Assembly: GCA_001687465.1 (NCBI GenBank)
Contig: LVLI01000278.1
Location: 62,001 to 126,000, forward strand
Length of the DNA: 64,000 bases
DNA from: Halocafeteria seosinensis
Lineage: Eukaryota > Sar > Bigyra > Bicosoecida
Reading direction: 5' to 3'
The position numbers and the translations under genes are program-made. The notes beneath the pieces were generated by a model. It was not told where the DNA came from, did no database searches, and saw only the letters and a program-made list of their open reading frames with translations. The stretch's first letter is position 1. Each line of letters begins with the position of its first letter. This document shows, in pieces, positions 24,731 to 37,301 of the stretch.

Positions 24731-27700
24731 ATGGCAGCTGTGTCGAAAACTATAGTGGAGCAACTCGCGTCCGAGCTCCAGCTTCCTGTCAAAAATGTAG
24801 GCAGTGGTTGAGAACCCACACTTGTGGAGTGTGTACAGTCATCATGCTAACTTTCACGTTTACGCAACACAGGTGACGGCTACGGTCAATCTCTTGGAGG
24901 AAGAGAAAACAGTGCCCTTCATTGTACGGTACAGGAAGGAGATGTAAGTTCCTAACATGCTGGGGGTGCTGTCAGGAAATTAAATTTGAATCGTGCTTCA
25001 TTACACAGCACGGGAGGCCTCGAACAGCCCATGCTTCGAAGACTCCAGCATCGCCTTGAGGAATTAAAAGAATTACAAAGTCGAAAAGCCACCGTCATTC
25101 GACAGATAGAGAAGACGCATCCTGACATACTCAGAACTGACGACCCGAACTTACGTCGACGAATTGAATCTGCAACATCTCTAGAGGAAATCGAAGATTT
25201 ATACCTACCGTATAAACCAAAGAAGGCCGGAACATTGGCGGAGCGGGCGAGAGCGTTGGGCTCTGCTGTTCAACACCTGGCAGATGCGTTATGGACTGCA
25301 CGGATAGAAAGAGATGAGTCAGCCAGCAGGAATGTGTCAACGTTTCCAACGCTGCTGAAGACAGCCATGGATAAATTAGGCAAAGTAAGGCAGCTTTTGC
25401 TTCTTGTAGAATTGTGTAACCTGGGTGATCTTTTTATGCTAATGTTTTCCAGTCTCGAGAGGACCTTAAGATAGCAATACAGCATATATTAGCGGAGAAA
25501 CTGAGTGAGCTACCAGAAGCTCGCCAAAATATGCGAGCATGGTTAATGGTTCGTACTCTAGAGCTTGTTTCGTCGTCGTTGGAAATATCTTGCAAGTAAA
25601 CTCTGATTTTGTTGCAGAAGAGTGGGGTGCTATGCACTTTTTTCACATCAGCCGCGAAAGCAGCTGTAGCATCCACGAAGTCAAAGAAACCTGCTGTAGG
25701 GCAAGCGGCCAATGTAAAATCAATCTCGGTGGAAGACGTAAGGCAGTATGAGCAATATGATGGATTCCAGAAAGATATACGCTTTATGGCTCACCATCAG
25801 GTATGGCAGAAATAGGCCAATGATTAGACTTTGCCAACTTGCGAAACCTAATGAGCATACCCAGGTTCTAGCAATCGACCGAGCTGAGCAACAAAAAGTG
25901 GTGAGAGTTTCATTATCACCGAAACCCCATTCGGAGAAACGCAGGGATGGCATGGACGTATCAGCTGCAAGACTCTTTCAATATCTAACAAAACCCAGTG
26001 GAGAAACACAGACCGTGGGATCAAAGCGCGGACGCCGCTCTGTTGAAGAAGAAAACGTCATAAGTCTTAACAGTGAGCTTTCGGCACTTTTGGAGGAAAC
26101 GGCGAAGGACACGTGGAAACGCTTATTATTTCCGTCAATATCTAGGGATATAAGGTCAACACTAACAGCTGTAAGTCATGGTTACACACCTAGCTTGCGG
26201 GGTTCGCTAATCACCCGTGGTTTCACGTTATGAGCAGAGTGCTAAGTCCAAAGCAATCGAAGTGTTCGGGGCGAACCTGCGCAGTCTCCTGTCAATGCCG
26301 CCATTGAGACATAAGGTTATCCTTGGCATAGACCCCGGGTACAAACATGGATGCAAAGTTGTGGTGATAGACGAAGTAGGATCTGTATTAGACTCCTGTA
26401 CTGTCTATCCTCATCCTCCACATGTAGGTACAGCCTGGGAGTTGGATTCCCATGATTTTAGCAGCGTATTACCCTGTTTGAGACGCAGAAACAATGGGGC
26501 AAGGCTATTGGCAGACTAAGTGGGATGATAAAGAAGTTTCAAGTGGATATCATCGCTGTACGTGGGATCAAATGATTCTCCTATCATCGACTGGTGATAC
26601 TGTTCTTCATACAGATTGGTGATGGTACTGCAAGCAGGGAAACGCAAGAACTGGCTTCTGCGATAATAGCCCAGACTCAGCAGGATGGCCTGGTATTCAC
26701 TGTCGTTTCAGAGGCGGGAGCATCCGTTTACTCAACGTCGGGAGCAGCGAAGGAAGATTTTCCTAACGATTCTGCAGAGGTTGCCGGCGCTGCTAGCATA
26801 GCCCGAAGACTTCAAGATCCATTAGCTGAACTAGTCAAAATTGACCCCCAGCATATCGGAATCGGGATGTATCAACACGATGTTAAGTCGTCCAAGTTGG
26901 CAGAACGTCTTCAAGAAGTTGTTGAGGATTGTGTTAACCGTGCGGGTGTTAATGTCAATACGGCGAGCCCTTATCTGTTACAGTATATCGCAGGTTTGAA
27001 TAGAAGAATCGCTCGATTGATGTATAATGAAGTACACCGTGCTTCAGCACAGCAATCTAAGCCTTTCAAACATAGGCAGGAGATAAGGGATAGAGTCAAG
27101 GGGTTTGGCCCCAAAACGTTTGAGCAAGCCTCCGGTAAGTTTCTGACACTTGTGCATAGTTTGTGCGCGAAGTCCCATATGGATTCTCGTACTTCCAGGT
27201 TTCCTTCGAGTATACGGAGGGTCGGAGCCACTGGACTCCACTGCTATCCATCCCGAGAGCTACGACGTAGCAAAGAGCGTAAGTTTCAAGATGGGTGGGA
27301 GATGCACTGCTTCTGATCCAGAATTTTCGAGGCTGAGAGTGATCGCAGATACTGCATCAAGTGGGAGTTCGGTCGTATGCGTCTGCCATGCGGGACAGCG
27401 CAACGTGGGAGACAGAGCTGACTCCCAAAATAAAGCCATTACTGAACACCTGCAGCATTCATAGCAACAAGATTTCGTCTAGTCATGCACTCTATACTCC
27501 CTTACAGATCTTGCATCGGAAGGGCCTGGGATCAGACACATTGGTTGATATACTGAAGTGCTTATCGGATAGCAACCAAGTAGGGTCTCGTGAACCGCAT
27601 CAAACGAACGGACAATTTTTCGAAACATACGAGGACATAGAATCCCATTTCATGTTTCGCAAGAAAGTATTAACGCTCGACGATATAGTGGAGGGAATGG

Positions 27701-27909
27701 AACTCCGTGGAAGGGTGAATAATGTTGTCGATTTCGGTGCGTTCGTTGACATAGGCATCAAGGAGAATGCACTGCTGCACGTCTCCAAGATGAACAGTAA
27801 ACGAAGCGGGGATGAATCTTTTGAGAAGCCGCAAGTCGGAGATGTAATTGACGTCAAAGTTACCAGTGTCGATAAGAAAAGAAACCGGGTGGGATTATCT
27901 CAACTATAG
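24731..27909 (+). CDS. Tex / SRBD1-type nucleic-acid-binding protein
   Basis: Eleven exons: 24731-24796, 24873-24943, 25009-25384, 25453-25548, 25618-25800, 25865-26170, 26238-26423, 26462-26557, 26615-27134, 27199-27278 and 27349-27909; 846 aa. Tex proteins are S1-domain RNA/DNA-binding factors tied to transcription. Domains in order: N-terminal helical region (VPFIVRYRKE, then IEDLYLPYKPKKAGT); YqgF/RNase H-like fold (VILGIDPGYKHGCKVVVID, then IGDGTASRETQ and VKIDPQHIGIGMYQHDV); helix-hairpin-helix (VKGFGPKTFEQASGFLRV, then HPESYDVA); and a C-terminal S1 domain (VEGMELRGRVNNVVDFGAFV). Two junctions are less sure: the donor after 25548 is GTTCGT, and the acceptor at 26461 could be 3 nt later, leaving a 38-41-nt intron. 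The start is the first ATG of the conserved frame. Confidence 0.9.
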
Positions 27910-28481
27910 TGTTACTGGTACAAGAATCCGCCGAATGTTTCCCCTCAATCCCTGTTATGCGAGCATTCCATTCCAAATCAACCGACTTCCGTGGAACGCG
28001 CTGAGCATACATGTACTACATTTGTTGCCAAGGCTAGTGGTGACAGTGGTGTTAGTTCAGAGTTCAAACTCTCACTAGGTGCGAAGACAATTTTAAAAAA
28101 TAAGTAATAAGAAATTCACAGCCAGTGGAAATGGAGACGCCGCGAAACCTGCTATCATTTTTTCAAACTCCAACACAAATTGTGACACAACATGCGGGCG
28201 AATACTGCCCTACAAACTGATAGGCTTGAGTCACGCAACTTTGCAGAGTGTATGCTTTTGAGGCCGGTTAAAATTTAACACCAAGTTTTTTTCTACTTCT
28301 ACTAAGAATCTACTTTTTATGCACCCCTGCGACATGGTGCACCGTGCAGGCCGCATCACTTGATTCACTTCTCGCCAAGACAACAAAGTTTGCTTTCACT
28401 TGAAATTCAAAAAATTCAAATGCAGGTCCCACGTAAGGATTGCCGTTTCCTAGGCTTTATACGCACCCATTGTATGCCATC
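27910..28481. other. Intergenic, no feature seen
   Basis: 572 bp between Tex and Cdc7, both on the plus strand. It is AT-rich around 28090-28310 and has only short frames without recognisable sequence. It likely contains the Tex 3' end and the Cdc7 promoter. Confidence 0.5.
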
Positions 28482-30582
28482 ATGGCTTCTATGGTTAAAG
28501 ATACACCTAAAGCTGATCCGGCAGAATTCCAACCGAATGTCCCGGATCCAAATAACCTTCCGAAAAAGTCGCCCTTGGATGCCATCACCCAGGAATTATT
28601 TGATTATCTCGCAGCAGAACATAATGTGCTTTTGATCGACCCCCATGAGCCTATAGGACGTGGCGCCTTTGCAGTCGTTTATAAGGCTGTTAAACTTCCG
28701 GAGAAAGAAGTGTGCGCCGCGAAATGCATGTATCTTGAAGTAGCCGAGCAGCGATTGAGGCAGGAATTGCAGATGTTGTCTTTATTTCGGTAAGTATTTG
28801 CTGTTTAAGAGTCACGCGCGTTGGGGTAAGATTATCAGGACGGTTTGAATGTACCTATCGCACTTTTTTCTCAGAATGGATCAGCAACCGAATTGCTCAA
28901 CACTGTTGGACTTTTTCAAAGCACCGAGGCATCTTGTCGCGCTTTTGCCCTACGTGGAAACTATTGATTACAGAGTACGGTATTTTGACCGAACGCTGTG
29001 TTTTGGGTCTTCATTATATTACTTTCCACCGTCGTGGCTGCTTGTGGACAACTGCAGGAGTTATTGCATAAACCTTCGGTGGAGCATTACGCGGCTTACC
29101 TTTATACCTTGTTCGAAGCCATACATCAGGCGCATTCGCTGGCGCTTGTTCATCGAGATGTCAAGCCGAAGAACTTCTGTTGGAATCCAAAGACTTATAT
29201 GGTACGCATACTGAATGAGCATTTAAGCTGTCATTTCCGATGAAACAAGTAGGCCATTTGCCTCTGCAGGGAATGTTGGTTGACTTCGGCTTGTGCGAGC
29301 AGCATACTATCTTTGCCAATCCAGATTCTTCACCTCGAGAACATTCTCAGAAACGGGAAATACTTCAAAACAGCAGAACTCCACCGGCCCTTATCCACCG
29401 CGGATTTATTTACCCTTGGAGGGTTTCCAAGGCTCTCGATCAATACCAGGCAAAATACCCCTCCTCGCGAAGGCTACAAGCTCTAAAAGATTTCACAGAT
29501 GATTTGACGAGACGCATTCCCAACGCAAACGAGGAACAGGCCCATTCTAGTGCGGCCTCAAGACTCCGAGTTATTAAACGCCTTGGACTCCAAAGGAATA
29601 AATACGTACCAAAAATGAAACGACAAGCGGCTGAAAGAGCTGGTACCCCAAGTTTCCGCGCGCCCGAAATATTGCTGAGCGTTTCAATGCAGAGCCAAGG
29701 TAGGAGTTTCGTATTTTCATGGGTCTTGAAGCCATCAATTGTTTGTAACTGCTCCTTTTTGCAGCGATTGATATATGGTCAGCTGGGTGTATCGCGGCTT
29801 CCCTTTGGAGTGGACGATACCCTTTTTTTCCGTCGGATACGGATGAATCTTGTCTCCATGCCATTGCAACCCTTGTGGGATTCGACAGGGTTATCTGCGC
29901 GGCAGCCCGTCAATACAAAGCGTGGGTTTGTACGAATAAACTCATGTTCAGAGCAGAGGCTGCTCAACAACAGAGAATTGCTGAGGACACTCGGGGTGCG
30001 AGACTTGCCCGTACAATGTACTTCCACTGCAATATCTACAACCCGGGAATCCCCACTGACCCCTCTGATCAAGATTATGGCAAAGGAGAAATGAATCCCT
30101 TGACAAACAACACAGATACTAACATGAGCAGCACAGCAATCCGTCAGTTGTGCTCCGTATTGCGACCAGAGTGGAGAAAAGCGCTTAATGATGACACGGT
30201 GCTCAAGTATCCACATGGATTTCACACAAGCAAGGCCGAACAACTTGTCCAACAGAAGAAAGTCACATCCCCTACAGAGGATCCAAGCTACAGGATCTTA
30301 AGCGAAGTGGTTGGCAAATGCAAGTACGCTTCGCCGCCGACTTACAAACGCGCTTACGATCTTGCTCCTGAAGCACTATGGGACTTGTCCACAGTAGACT
30401 ATAGTTCCTTCCAATCGATCATGATAGCCGACATGCTATGGTTAGTTGAACGGTGCTTAGATCCAGATCCTGTAAGTCGGATAACGGCAGAGGAAGCTTT
30501 GCATCAATCGAGATTCCTTCAGGTTGGCCAGTTAGCGGCTAAAGCGAAACAGCGTTCAGCCATAAACTCATTAGTGAGGTAA
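28482..30582 (+). CDS. CDC7: Cdc7-like protein kinase (DDK catalytic subunit)
   Basis: Five exons (28482-28789, 28875-28974, 29058-29201, 29270-29699, 29765-30582) give 599 aa. Cdc7, with its Dbf4 partner, phosphorylates the MCM helicase to fire replication origins. All kinase marks are present: Gly loop G-R-G-A-F-A-V-V (about res 59-66), the Lys in CAAKCMYLE (res 81), HRDVKPKNF (about 169-177), DFG in LVDFGLCEQH (about 189) and GTPSFRAPEIL. The roughly 110-residue insert between DFG and APE, and AIDIWSAGCIAASLWSGRYPFF, are typical of Cdc7 rather than of other kinases. A further insert in the C-lobe (about 30000-30330) is polar. The start ATG follows a second possible one out of frame. The gene converges on the phospholipid methyltransferase, 187 bp away. 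Confidence 0.92.
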
Positions 30583-30769
30583 GATAGACACACTTCGAGG
30601 CTGCCGCAGCTACCCGTAGGAGGATCACAGCTTGCGGGATGGGAATTATCGGTCGCACTATGATGTAAACAGTAGCAGGACGGCTACCATCAGTCTATGT
30701 ATGCATTGTGTCTTCCCCAGCAAACGCAGTGTCTATTGCTCAGGGGGTAGCCAAGCGCCAGGAACCTAT

Positions 30770-31503
30770 TCAATCTTTCTTCTTCTCAATCACACCAGGT
30801 TCTACGAACCTTTCAACACAGATTGTTATAGTGTATGCCACTGCACCAATCGCAGCTATGATCACCATTGGAAGAGTGCGCGTAGCAATAGCTAGTCCAA
30901 TATACCCAAGTTCGACCCCTACGTATTGTGGATCAGGAATTCCCAGGCTATATGGGAACTTGCCTGTCCATGGAAGATTCCTTACACCCAGTTCGCGTCC
31001 GTAGTATACTCCATACGTTCCTAACTGTTTATATACTCCCGCATTCAATGCTTGTCCAAAGACTGCGAGAGCCAATCCGCAATATCTGTATCAAACCCCC
31101 AAAAACACAACGTCTCATTTCAAGATGGAAGCTTTCCCACTAGACTCTACGTACGTAATAGGCGAAGTCCAAGAAACACCCCGTAAGAAATCGGTAGACG
31201 TCATGAGGCTCCCGACAACACCTAGAGTTGTGAATCCCCGCAGATTAATCGTGATTCGGGCCATCGTGGAGGAGGCTTCCTCGGGTTTCTCGTTAATTCC
31301 TCCAAACAATTTTCGCATTCTGCAGGACCCACCAAACCAACCGCTCTTTCGATGGAGCTCAATATCGTGTATAAAAGCAACCCTTACTTGGATGGAAACG
31401 TCCATATAAAGGCAAAAAAACTGTGCGTCAGAACAGTAGCCACAAGGAACATCCCGACCCATACGTAAGGGTTGTATACATGTTCAGACGGGACGAAGAA
31501 CAT
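30770..31503 (-). CDS. Phospholipid N-methyltransferase (PEMT/PLMT)
   Basis: Three exons (31388-31503, 31155-31319, 30770-31085) give 198 aa, the usual size of PEMT. The enzyme adds methyl groups from S-adenosylmethionine to phosphatidyl-(N-methyl)ethanolamine to make phosphatidylcholine in the ER. Visible are a first membrane segment (VWVGMFLVATVLTHSFFAFI), LALAVFGQALNAGVYKQLG, then GVYYGRELG, PWTGKFPYSLGIPDPQYVGV and a final hydrophobic helix (MVIIAAIGAVAYTITIC). The C-terminal KKKD could act as an ER retention signal of the K-x-K-x-x type. The G-V-Y-Y-G and D-P-Q-Y-V-G patterns fit plant and algal PLMT and animal PEMT. Two acceptors were chosen by phase, and both restore a continuous family match. 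Confidence 0.9.
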
Positions 31504-32797
31504 GATTTTCGGATAACCGGTCAAAGATCAGCTTTTCGATATCCTAGTGAGCTCAAGGTAAACACCAGTAAAGGCGTTGTAACTGCGTTAATGCGTCAGT
31601 AAATACCGTGAGACGCAGAGAGGATGCGACCGCGTTGCACTCTTTCCTGCAACTCAGACAAGACTTCTCTCCGTGAAACAACACTTAAGATGATTGCTAC
31701 GCAGATAATAAATCTTGTTATCATTGTCAAGTCTCTATAGAAAACTCGTGTAAAAGAAGAAAAGCCTCGGACGTTATGAGTCAAACTTTCAAAGTGTGCG
31801 ACAGAACTTCAACCTGAGTCAATTCAAACACGATACCGTATCATCGATACGGGCTGACCAGTTTGGTTACAACCGAGACCGAAAACGGTATCCATCCAGA
31901 TGGTAAACTCTACGTAGTGTTCGACGGACTTCGAGTTGTGGGCGAGGTGCTAGGTCAATGGGCTGCTATTCATCGCGTACCACAGGAATATCATACACTG
32001 ATCCGCATGGATACAATGGCGTTGTTATAAGGAACGTGACTAGTAACTTGACGTGACTGTATCGCATTGTTTCCACGAGAAGTGCTCTGGTACTAGTAAC
32101 ACGGTTGGAAGGAACGCTGGAAGCTGGAAGATGAACATCGGTACTCGAGTCGCGAGGCAATTGTACATCTAACGCCATGTGGGCACGCAGGCAAAGAAGA
32201 CAATCGAGCAGTAGCGGAAAGCCATGCTCAACTAAACTGGGCCTGTCTATTACACAGTATACATACCAGTATACAGTATGGCTTGTGATCCGGATGACCA
32301 GCCCTTTAGTGGTCGACCTCCTTTCCCAGTGGCGCAGCCAGCGCAGGTTGACAGCTTCATGATGGCATCTCAAGTATGCGAATCAGTGCTTTGTAATGAA
32401 CTATGTATAGCAACTCGCATGCTGGCGGGCGAACAACATACACGGTCGCGTGTCCGGCGCGGCCATGGGGCGGTGGGCCCGGTTCCTCAAATACAGACAC
32501 CGGCCCATACCTTACACGAGCTAGAATATGGATTTCTGATGGGTCAATGCGAACGTAACCAAGTGGAAGTGATAGAGTGTGCATTCACGTTCATCTAGCG
32601 TGGTTTATTGTAGCGCTAGCGTCCGAGATTAGAAGATAATAGCAAAGAGGAATCGAGACGCTTGTCGTGATTCTTCTATAGGTGGATATTGTCATTTCGG
32701 CTCTCCACTACTTTATCGCTGCCTGTATATTATATCTTTCCCTGCCCATTGTATCGTCAACTGCCTGTACGGAACCTGCAACCGTAAAAACTACGGA
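31504..32797. other. Long divergent intergenic region with only weak ORFs
   Basis: 1.29 kb between the divergent methyltransferase and the 705-aa unknown gene. A plus-strand ORF (32278-32598, 106 aa, starting MACDPDDQPFSGRPPFP) begins at an ATG but has no recognisable domain. A minus-strand frame (31596-31784) contains a hydrophobic segment (MITRFIICVAIILSV) that could mimic a signal peptide. Neither has splice support. At about 31844-31860 CCGTATC-ATC-GATACGG forms a short hairpin. Confidence 0.4.
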
Positions 32798-35056
32798 ATG
32801 GAGGAGGAAAGAAAGGATACATCCTCTCCTGGAAGCAAGAGGAATCCAGACGAAGCACACCATGATTCGCTTGCTTATAACACTATGAATAAAAGTAATA
32901 ACACCACAGCTCCTACTTCCTCCCAAAGTGCGACTGCGGAAGTAGCGGGTAGCACCCTGGATGCCCCAACTGCTTCCGAGAATGCTGGGGAATCGAGTGA
33001 GAAGCCTCAAAAACGTCAAAAAACAGAGGTTCACGATAGCGCAAACACAGAAGAATCTACAGTAGATAAACATGATACTCTATGCGACACTGGTGCGAAA
33101 GCGTCTACGAGCGCAGTATACCCTGGGGAACGAGAAGATTTGGCTGCTAAAACAACTACGCCACCTGTCCCTTCTTCCGCCTCTGCCCCAGACGACGGAA
33201 CTGAAGAAGCTGGTACGTTCGTCTTACATAGCTTTGCAGCCTGAGTATGAGGAGATATTAATTTATGGCTTTCTGCAGATGCTAAAGCGAGTAATCACAG
33301 CGAAGCGTACCTGCTGCATCTTCTCACTTTCTTTATTGAAGTAGACTATGTACTGTCCCAGCATTTGGATAGGCAACAAAGACTTGCGAAACATATAGAA
33401 ACTAATGTTCATGACATTGTTAGGCAAATGATTCACGCTAAACGAAGTCGTACAAAGGATCTTAGTGAGGCGTTCAGTGAGATCAATGGGGCAAAGGACC
33501 CCTTCGACTACATCTCGTTCATTGAGGAGCATAGCCCGGGCACCCTGTCGTCTCACTTCGCAGCAAGCTGTTTGTCGGATGAAAAGTAAGTTTTTCTGGG
33601 TTCTTAAGTGTATTTACGCACTTTGTAAATGCCCTAAGAAATGTGTTTGGTCCCAACCAGATATGTCGATTGCTATCGATCTCATGAGAAAACCATCGAG
33701 GGTCAAGAGATTCCCATTTTAGCTGCAAAGAATCCGCAAGTCTTGGGCATTGTCAGTGCTGGTTTTCAACAGGAACTTGAATCCACTTACGAGGTGCAGC
33801 AGACTCCGGTACAATACGTGTCCAATGAGCTTAGCAAAGCATCGGAAACATTGGATCAGTCAGCAGAGCTTGCGGTCCGATACACTGTAAGCCTCATGCC
33901 TTCTCAGGAAGCATGTTTCCAGATCCATTGTGGAAACGAGGATCCTGCTTCCTCTTTGGAACTAGATGAGGAGACTTGTCATACTTTGCTCGATACAATG
34001 AATGAGTATATTTCGAAGAAAATCGAAATGGGAGATGTTGGGCAGTGCTTGCTTGGGGCAACCAGCTTTCGTCTCCCGCCGCCATGGAAGCGGTTACTTC
34101 CAACGTTGCGCAAGGTGTTAGGGGGTTTCACCAGCGAAGCGTGCAAAGAAGTAATCGAAAATAATTACCGTGTATTGTTTGAGCGATGGGGTATATTCAA
34201 TGTTTCTAAGTACTTTGAATTCTTCAAGTGTTTAGCGGAACATTCCGACGAGGAGGTGGTAGCCAGGACCTGCCAGCGTTTAGTAGCTGACACTCAAGAG
34301 TGGCATAGATTCTGCGATATCGCCAACAACCTCCTTTCGATTGACTTAACAAGCCTTAGCTCCTACAAAGACCACAACGAACGATTACGAGGTGATGCGG
34401 CAAGATTCTCCAATCTAAAACCAGAAGAATTCGCCGAAGCATCGGGTTGGTTTGCTCATCGCATGTTTGACGTTTCTCTGCACGCACTACAACAACTAGT
34501 ATCTATGGGAGAGGTAACCACAGCGGTTATTGAACTACTATCCCCGAACAATATCCCTCAGGTTTTCCAGGGTGAAGTCGCTAACACCATGAAGCAAGTC
34601 TCGGCAAATTTAAAGCATAAAATAAACGATGCGGATATTCCGATAAATGTCGACGAAGGATGTGTGTTAGTCAGGCGCTTATCCCAAGCAGAAAGCGCTT
34701 TAAAAGCCTACGGAACAAAGTGTTTCGGCTTAAAGAGTCTGTATCCTTCCCCGCCTCACTGCGCCATCCTGGAAGCATTACAAGACCAGCCAACTTTGCG
34801 GAAGCTTAGCTACAGCATTAGGTTTGCATACGGTGGTGATGCGTCATTGGTGCTTGCCTTGCTGCGGCATGGCATTGGGAGGTGGGACAAGGCGCTCAAT
34901 GACCCTGTCACTGGCTGGTGTCTCAACGCGGTGACGCTGGATAGTGAAGATAAGACCAAGTTGGAGCCATTGTCATTTATACCTTGCTGTATACACTCAT
35001 TCTTATGGCACAAAGTGTATCTCTTTGTTAAGGCTGCTGGGAAGTCGATCGACTAG
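32798..35056 (+). CDS. Unknown helical protein (705 aa) with disordered N-terminus
   Basis: Three exons (32798-33212, 33279-33585, 33661-35056) join in phase. Residues 1-138 are Ser/Thr/Glu/Lys-rich and disordered, with a basic cluster KPQKRQKTE that could be a nuclear localisation signal. From about residue 140 the protein is mostly alpha helix, with motifs such as AYLLHLLTFFIEVDYVLSQH and WFAHRMFDVSLHALQQLVS. Near the end, LVLALLRHGIGRWDKALNDP is reminiscent of Myb/SANT-like helices in chromatin remodellers, but one short match is not enough to assign a family. No catalytic motif is seen. It converges on the histone-fold gene with 24 bp between stops. Confidence 0.75.
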
Positions 35057-35080
35057 GGGGTATCCTCTTTTAGGCCGTCG

Positions 35081-36885
35081 CTAGCTTCTTCTCTTCGATG
35101 ATGCCCGATCGATAGCTGATATCTCGCTATTCGTTTTCAACTGAAGGTTTTTGATAATGGCTTTCACTTCTTGCGTTAAGTCGCTCTTGCTTTTGTAATC
35201 CATACTATGGAGATCTGACTCCTCAAGTCTCTTTGACAGCTGTTCAAGTTTTGTTGTTGTCTGCTTTGATAGGGCAGAGCAGTGCTCTATTACCCGAAGA
35301 ATGATGGAAGGCCTGGCTACTCTGACCCTAGATGTTGCAGTCCGACCTGCCTGTGTCAATGGAGTTGCCCTTCGTGTGGACGTACGAGGTTGCGATCTGG
35401 ATACTTTTTTGGGGGGATTTTGGTACCTTGCATGTTTGGGTTCTTCTTTTTGCCTTGAACGTACTTTCTGAAGCCTTGACAGATCTGCGGATGGAGAACC
35501 CGCACTGAATATATCGTCGGAAAAGTCTAACTCTGTAATCATCGTTGAATTCGAAAGCATTGTTGATCTCTTGGCCCGGTCTATTGGTGTGGTGATCAAA
35601 CGAAGTCCATTGCCTCCGCGTGGTTTGGTACCATTTTTCGCTTCATTGTATTCTTTACTAAACGCGGGGCGTGGAATGTTGCTGTTGTCTCTTCGAGAAC
35701 TCGGGGGAGCTGTGAACTTCTTATCTACTTTAGCGTGTCGACTTGGTGGGCTCTTCGCGTTTTTTGGAGGATTCTTGGGACTAGATACTGTAATTCCCCG
35801 TCGGGCTTCTTCTCGCCTTTGCTTTTTCCAGTGCATCTGGTCCACCAGATAGATGTCTGCCCGTTTCGACATATGCAAGCTCTCTGGGGTCTCGCTCTCT
35901 GTGATAGACTGCCCATTATAAATGAGAAGAACTCTGTTGCGAGTCTCTTCCAGCGTCCCACTGGCCACCTTTGCATCCCAGTGGAAGTGTTTCCGGCACT
36001 GGTGTAACGCTGCTGTGGAAATTGCTTCGCGCGATGCAATTGAAATGCGTGTGGTCCCTGTCAGGGTAATCGGAGGTTGTCCCCAAAGTCGTTTTATGCG
36101 AACGTGCACAATTTCTGGCGGGGAGTACGCCCCTTGCATAACCAACATTATGTTCTGTACATGCAATTTGCAAGTATACAAGAGTTTCGACGGCAAAACA
36201 TTGTCTAGTGTTTTAACAACGTCTTCCACTGATAATGCACGGTCGGTAGTTGACGATGAGGCTAACTCCGACAGTCCACGACTCAATTCCCACGAGGTCC
36301 TGCTGAAGAATCTTTTTAAGAAGAGTGTGCTTTCGTGTGTCAGGAGATAAGTTGGGTGTACTCTCTTCAAGAGTAGAGATAGCGCGTTTTCGTTAAAAAC
36401 TGTAGATTCCTGCGAATCTCTGTCTTTCGATTCGTAATATACCTGCCCGCCAGACGCATCTACATATTTATGAAATGCTGCTTGTAGCACCAGATGAAGT
36501 TCGTGGTTTGACTGCAGGAACTCACTCCACCCTCCAGATGTATCTGAATCTCCTGTCAACGCGTTTTGGAAAGCTAGGACTGGTATCTGTTCTTCATGTA
36601 ACCGTGAATGGTTGGTGGTCTCTTTGAGAGCTGTCCGGTGCTCTAGTAGACTGACGGTCAGTGTGAGACACTTTTTGATGAGAGCTTCTATCGCCGCTGC
36701 AAAGACAATGCTTGCTCGATCCTGAAAAAAGAGCAAATCCTCGCAACAGTCAATGTAATAAACACAGTGAGTTCGATAGAACTTACGTCTAGCTGAAAAG
36801 TATCCCCTTGGCAAACGAACGCCTTGAGGGCCTCGACGTTGATAGTGATCCATCGTTCATCCACACTTTCCAAAAGCTTGTCCAT
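35081..36885 (-). CDS. Protein with two histone-fold-like regions and a SUMO-like domain
   Basis: Two exons (36787-36885, 35081-36721) give 579 aa. Residues about 17-88 look like an H2A-type histone fold: a short first helix, then DRASIVFAAAIEALIKKCLT compared with the APVYLAAVLEYL helix of H2A, and HEEQIPVLAFQNAL for the third helix. Residues about 150-225 look like H2B: LLKRVHPTYL, then RALSVEDVVKTLDNVLPSKL compared with the H2B T-S-R-E-I-Q-T-A-V-R-L-L-L-P-G-E-L region. Residues about 236-330 resemble a SUMO/Rad60-type ubiquitin-like domain (VLLIYNGQSITESETPESLH, then ADIYLVDQ). A basic disordered stretch and a C-terminal coiled coil (SKQTTTKLEQLSKRLEES) follow. There is no Gly-Gly end, so it is not a processed modifier. 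Calls rest on pattern reading; chromatin or DNA-repair scaffolding is an inference. Confidence 0.6.
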
Positions 36886-37301
36886 GATTTATTCATGTCT
36901 AAACTCAAGTGTTCCTTCCTTCACTATTTGTAAATCTCTTAGTTTCATCAATACACGTCGAAGTTGTACTTGTGGCCAAGTTGTGGTAAACTAACGGATC
37001 GCTGACCGACAACGCGCTACAATGTATGCACATGATATATTTTTGTTTACAGATGACATATATTGTGCACTTGGTATCACTCTCAGAACAGACAAACTGG
37101 ATAACTATTGAGGAGGGTATTGTCCTCAAGGAGAGCACTACTGCATTGTAATGCGCTGAGGTTGAGTCTTAAGGTTCACGCCGATCATGCACAACGAACA
37201 ACACGAAATAAGGAGATAACCCCTCGAGTAGGATGTCCAGGAAAAAGGACGATGCCTAGAATCGCTTGAAGTGGATTGAGATCTGTTTAGAAGCTAAAAA
37301 C
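36886..37301. other. Divergent promoter region
   Basis: 416 bp between the starts of the histone-fold gene (minus) and the EGF-repeat gene (plus). No open frame with recognisable sequence is present and no clear promoter motif was identified. Confidence 0.5.

Noticed and set aside
27279-27348. Read-through of the Tex frame past VAKS
   Set aside because: It loses the family match and stops; splicing to 27349 in phase 0 restores a continuous helix up to the S1 domain.
31844-31860. Hairpin CCGTATC-ATC-GATACGG as a terminator or regulatory site
   Set aside because: Single, short, and eukaryotic genes do not use such terminators; no repeat elsewhere in the window.
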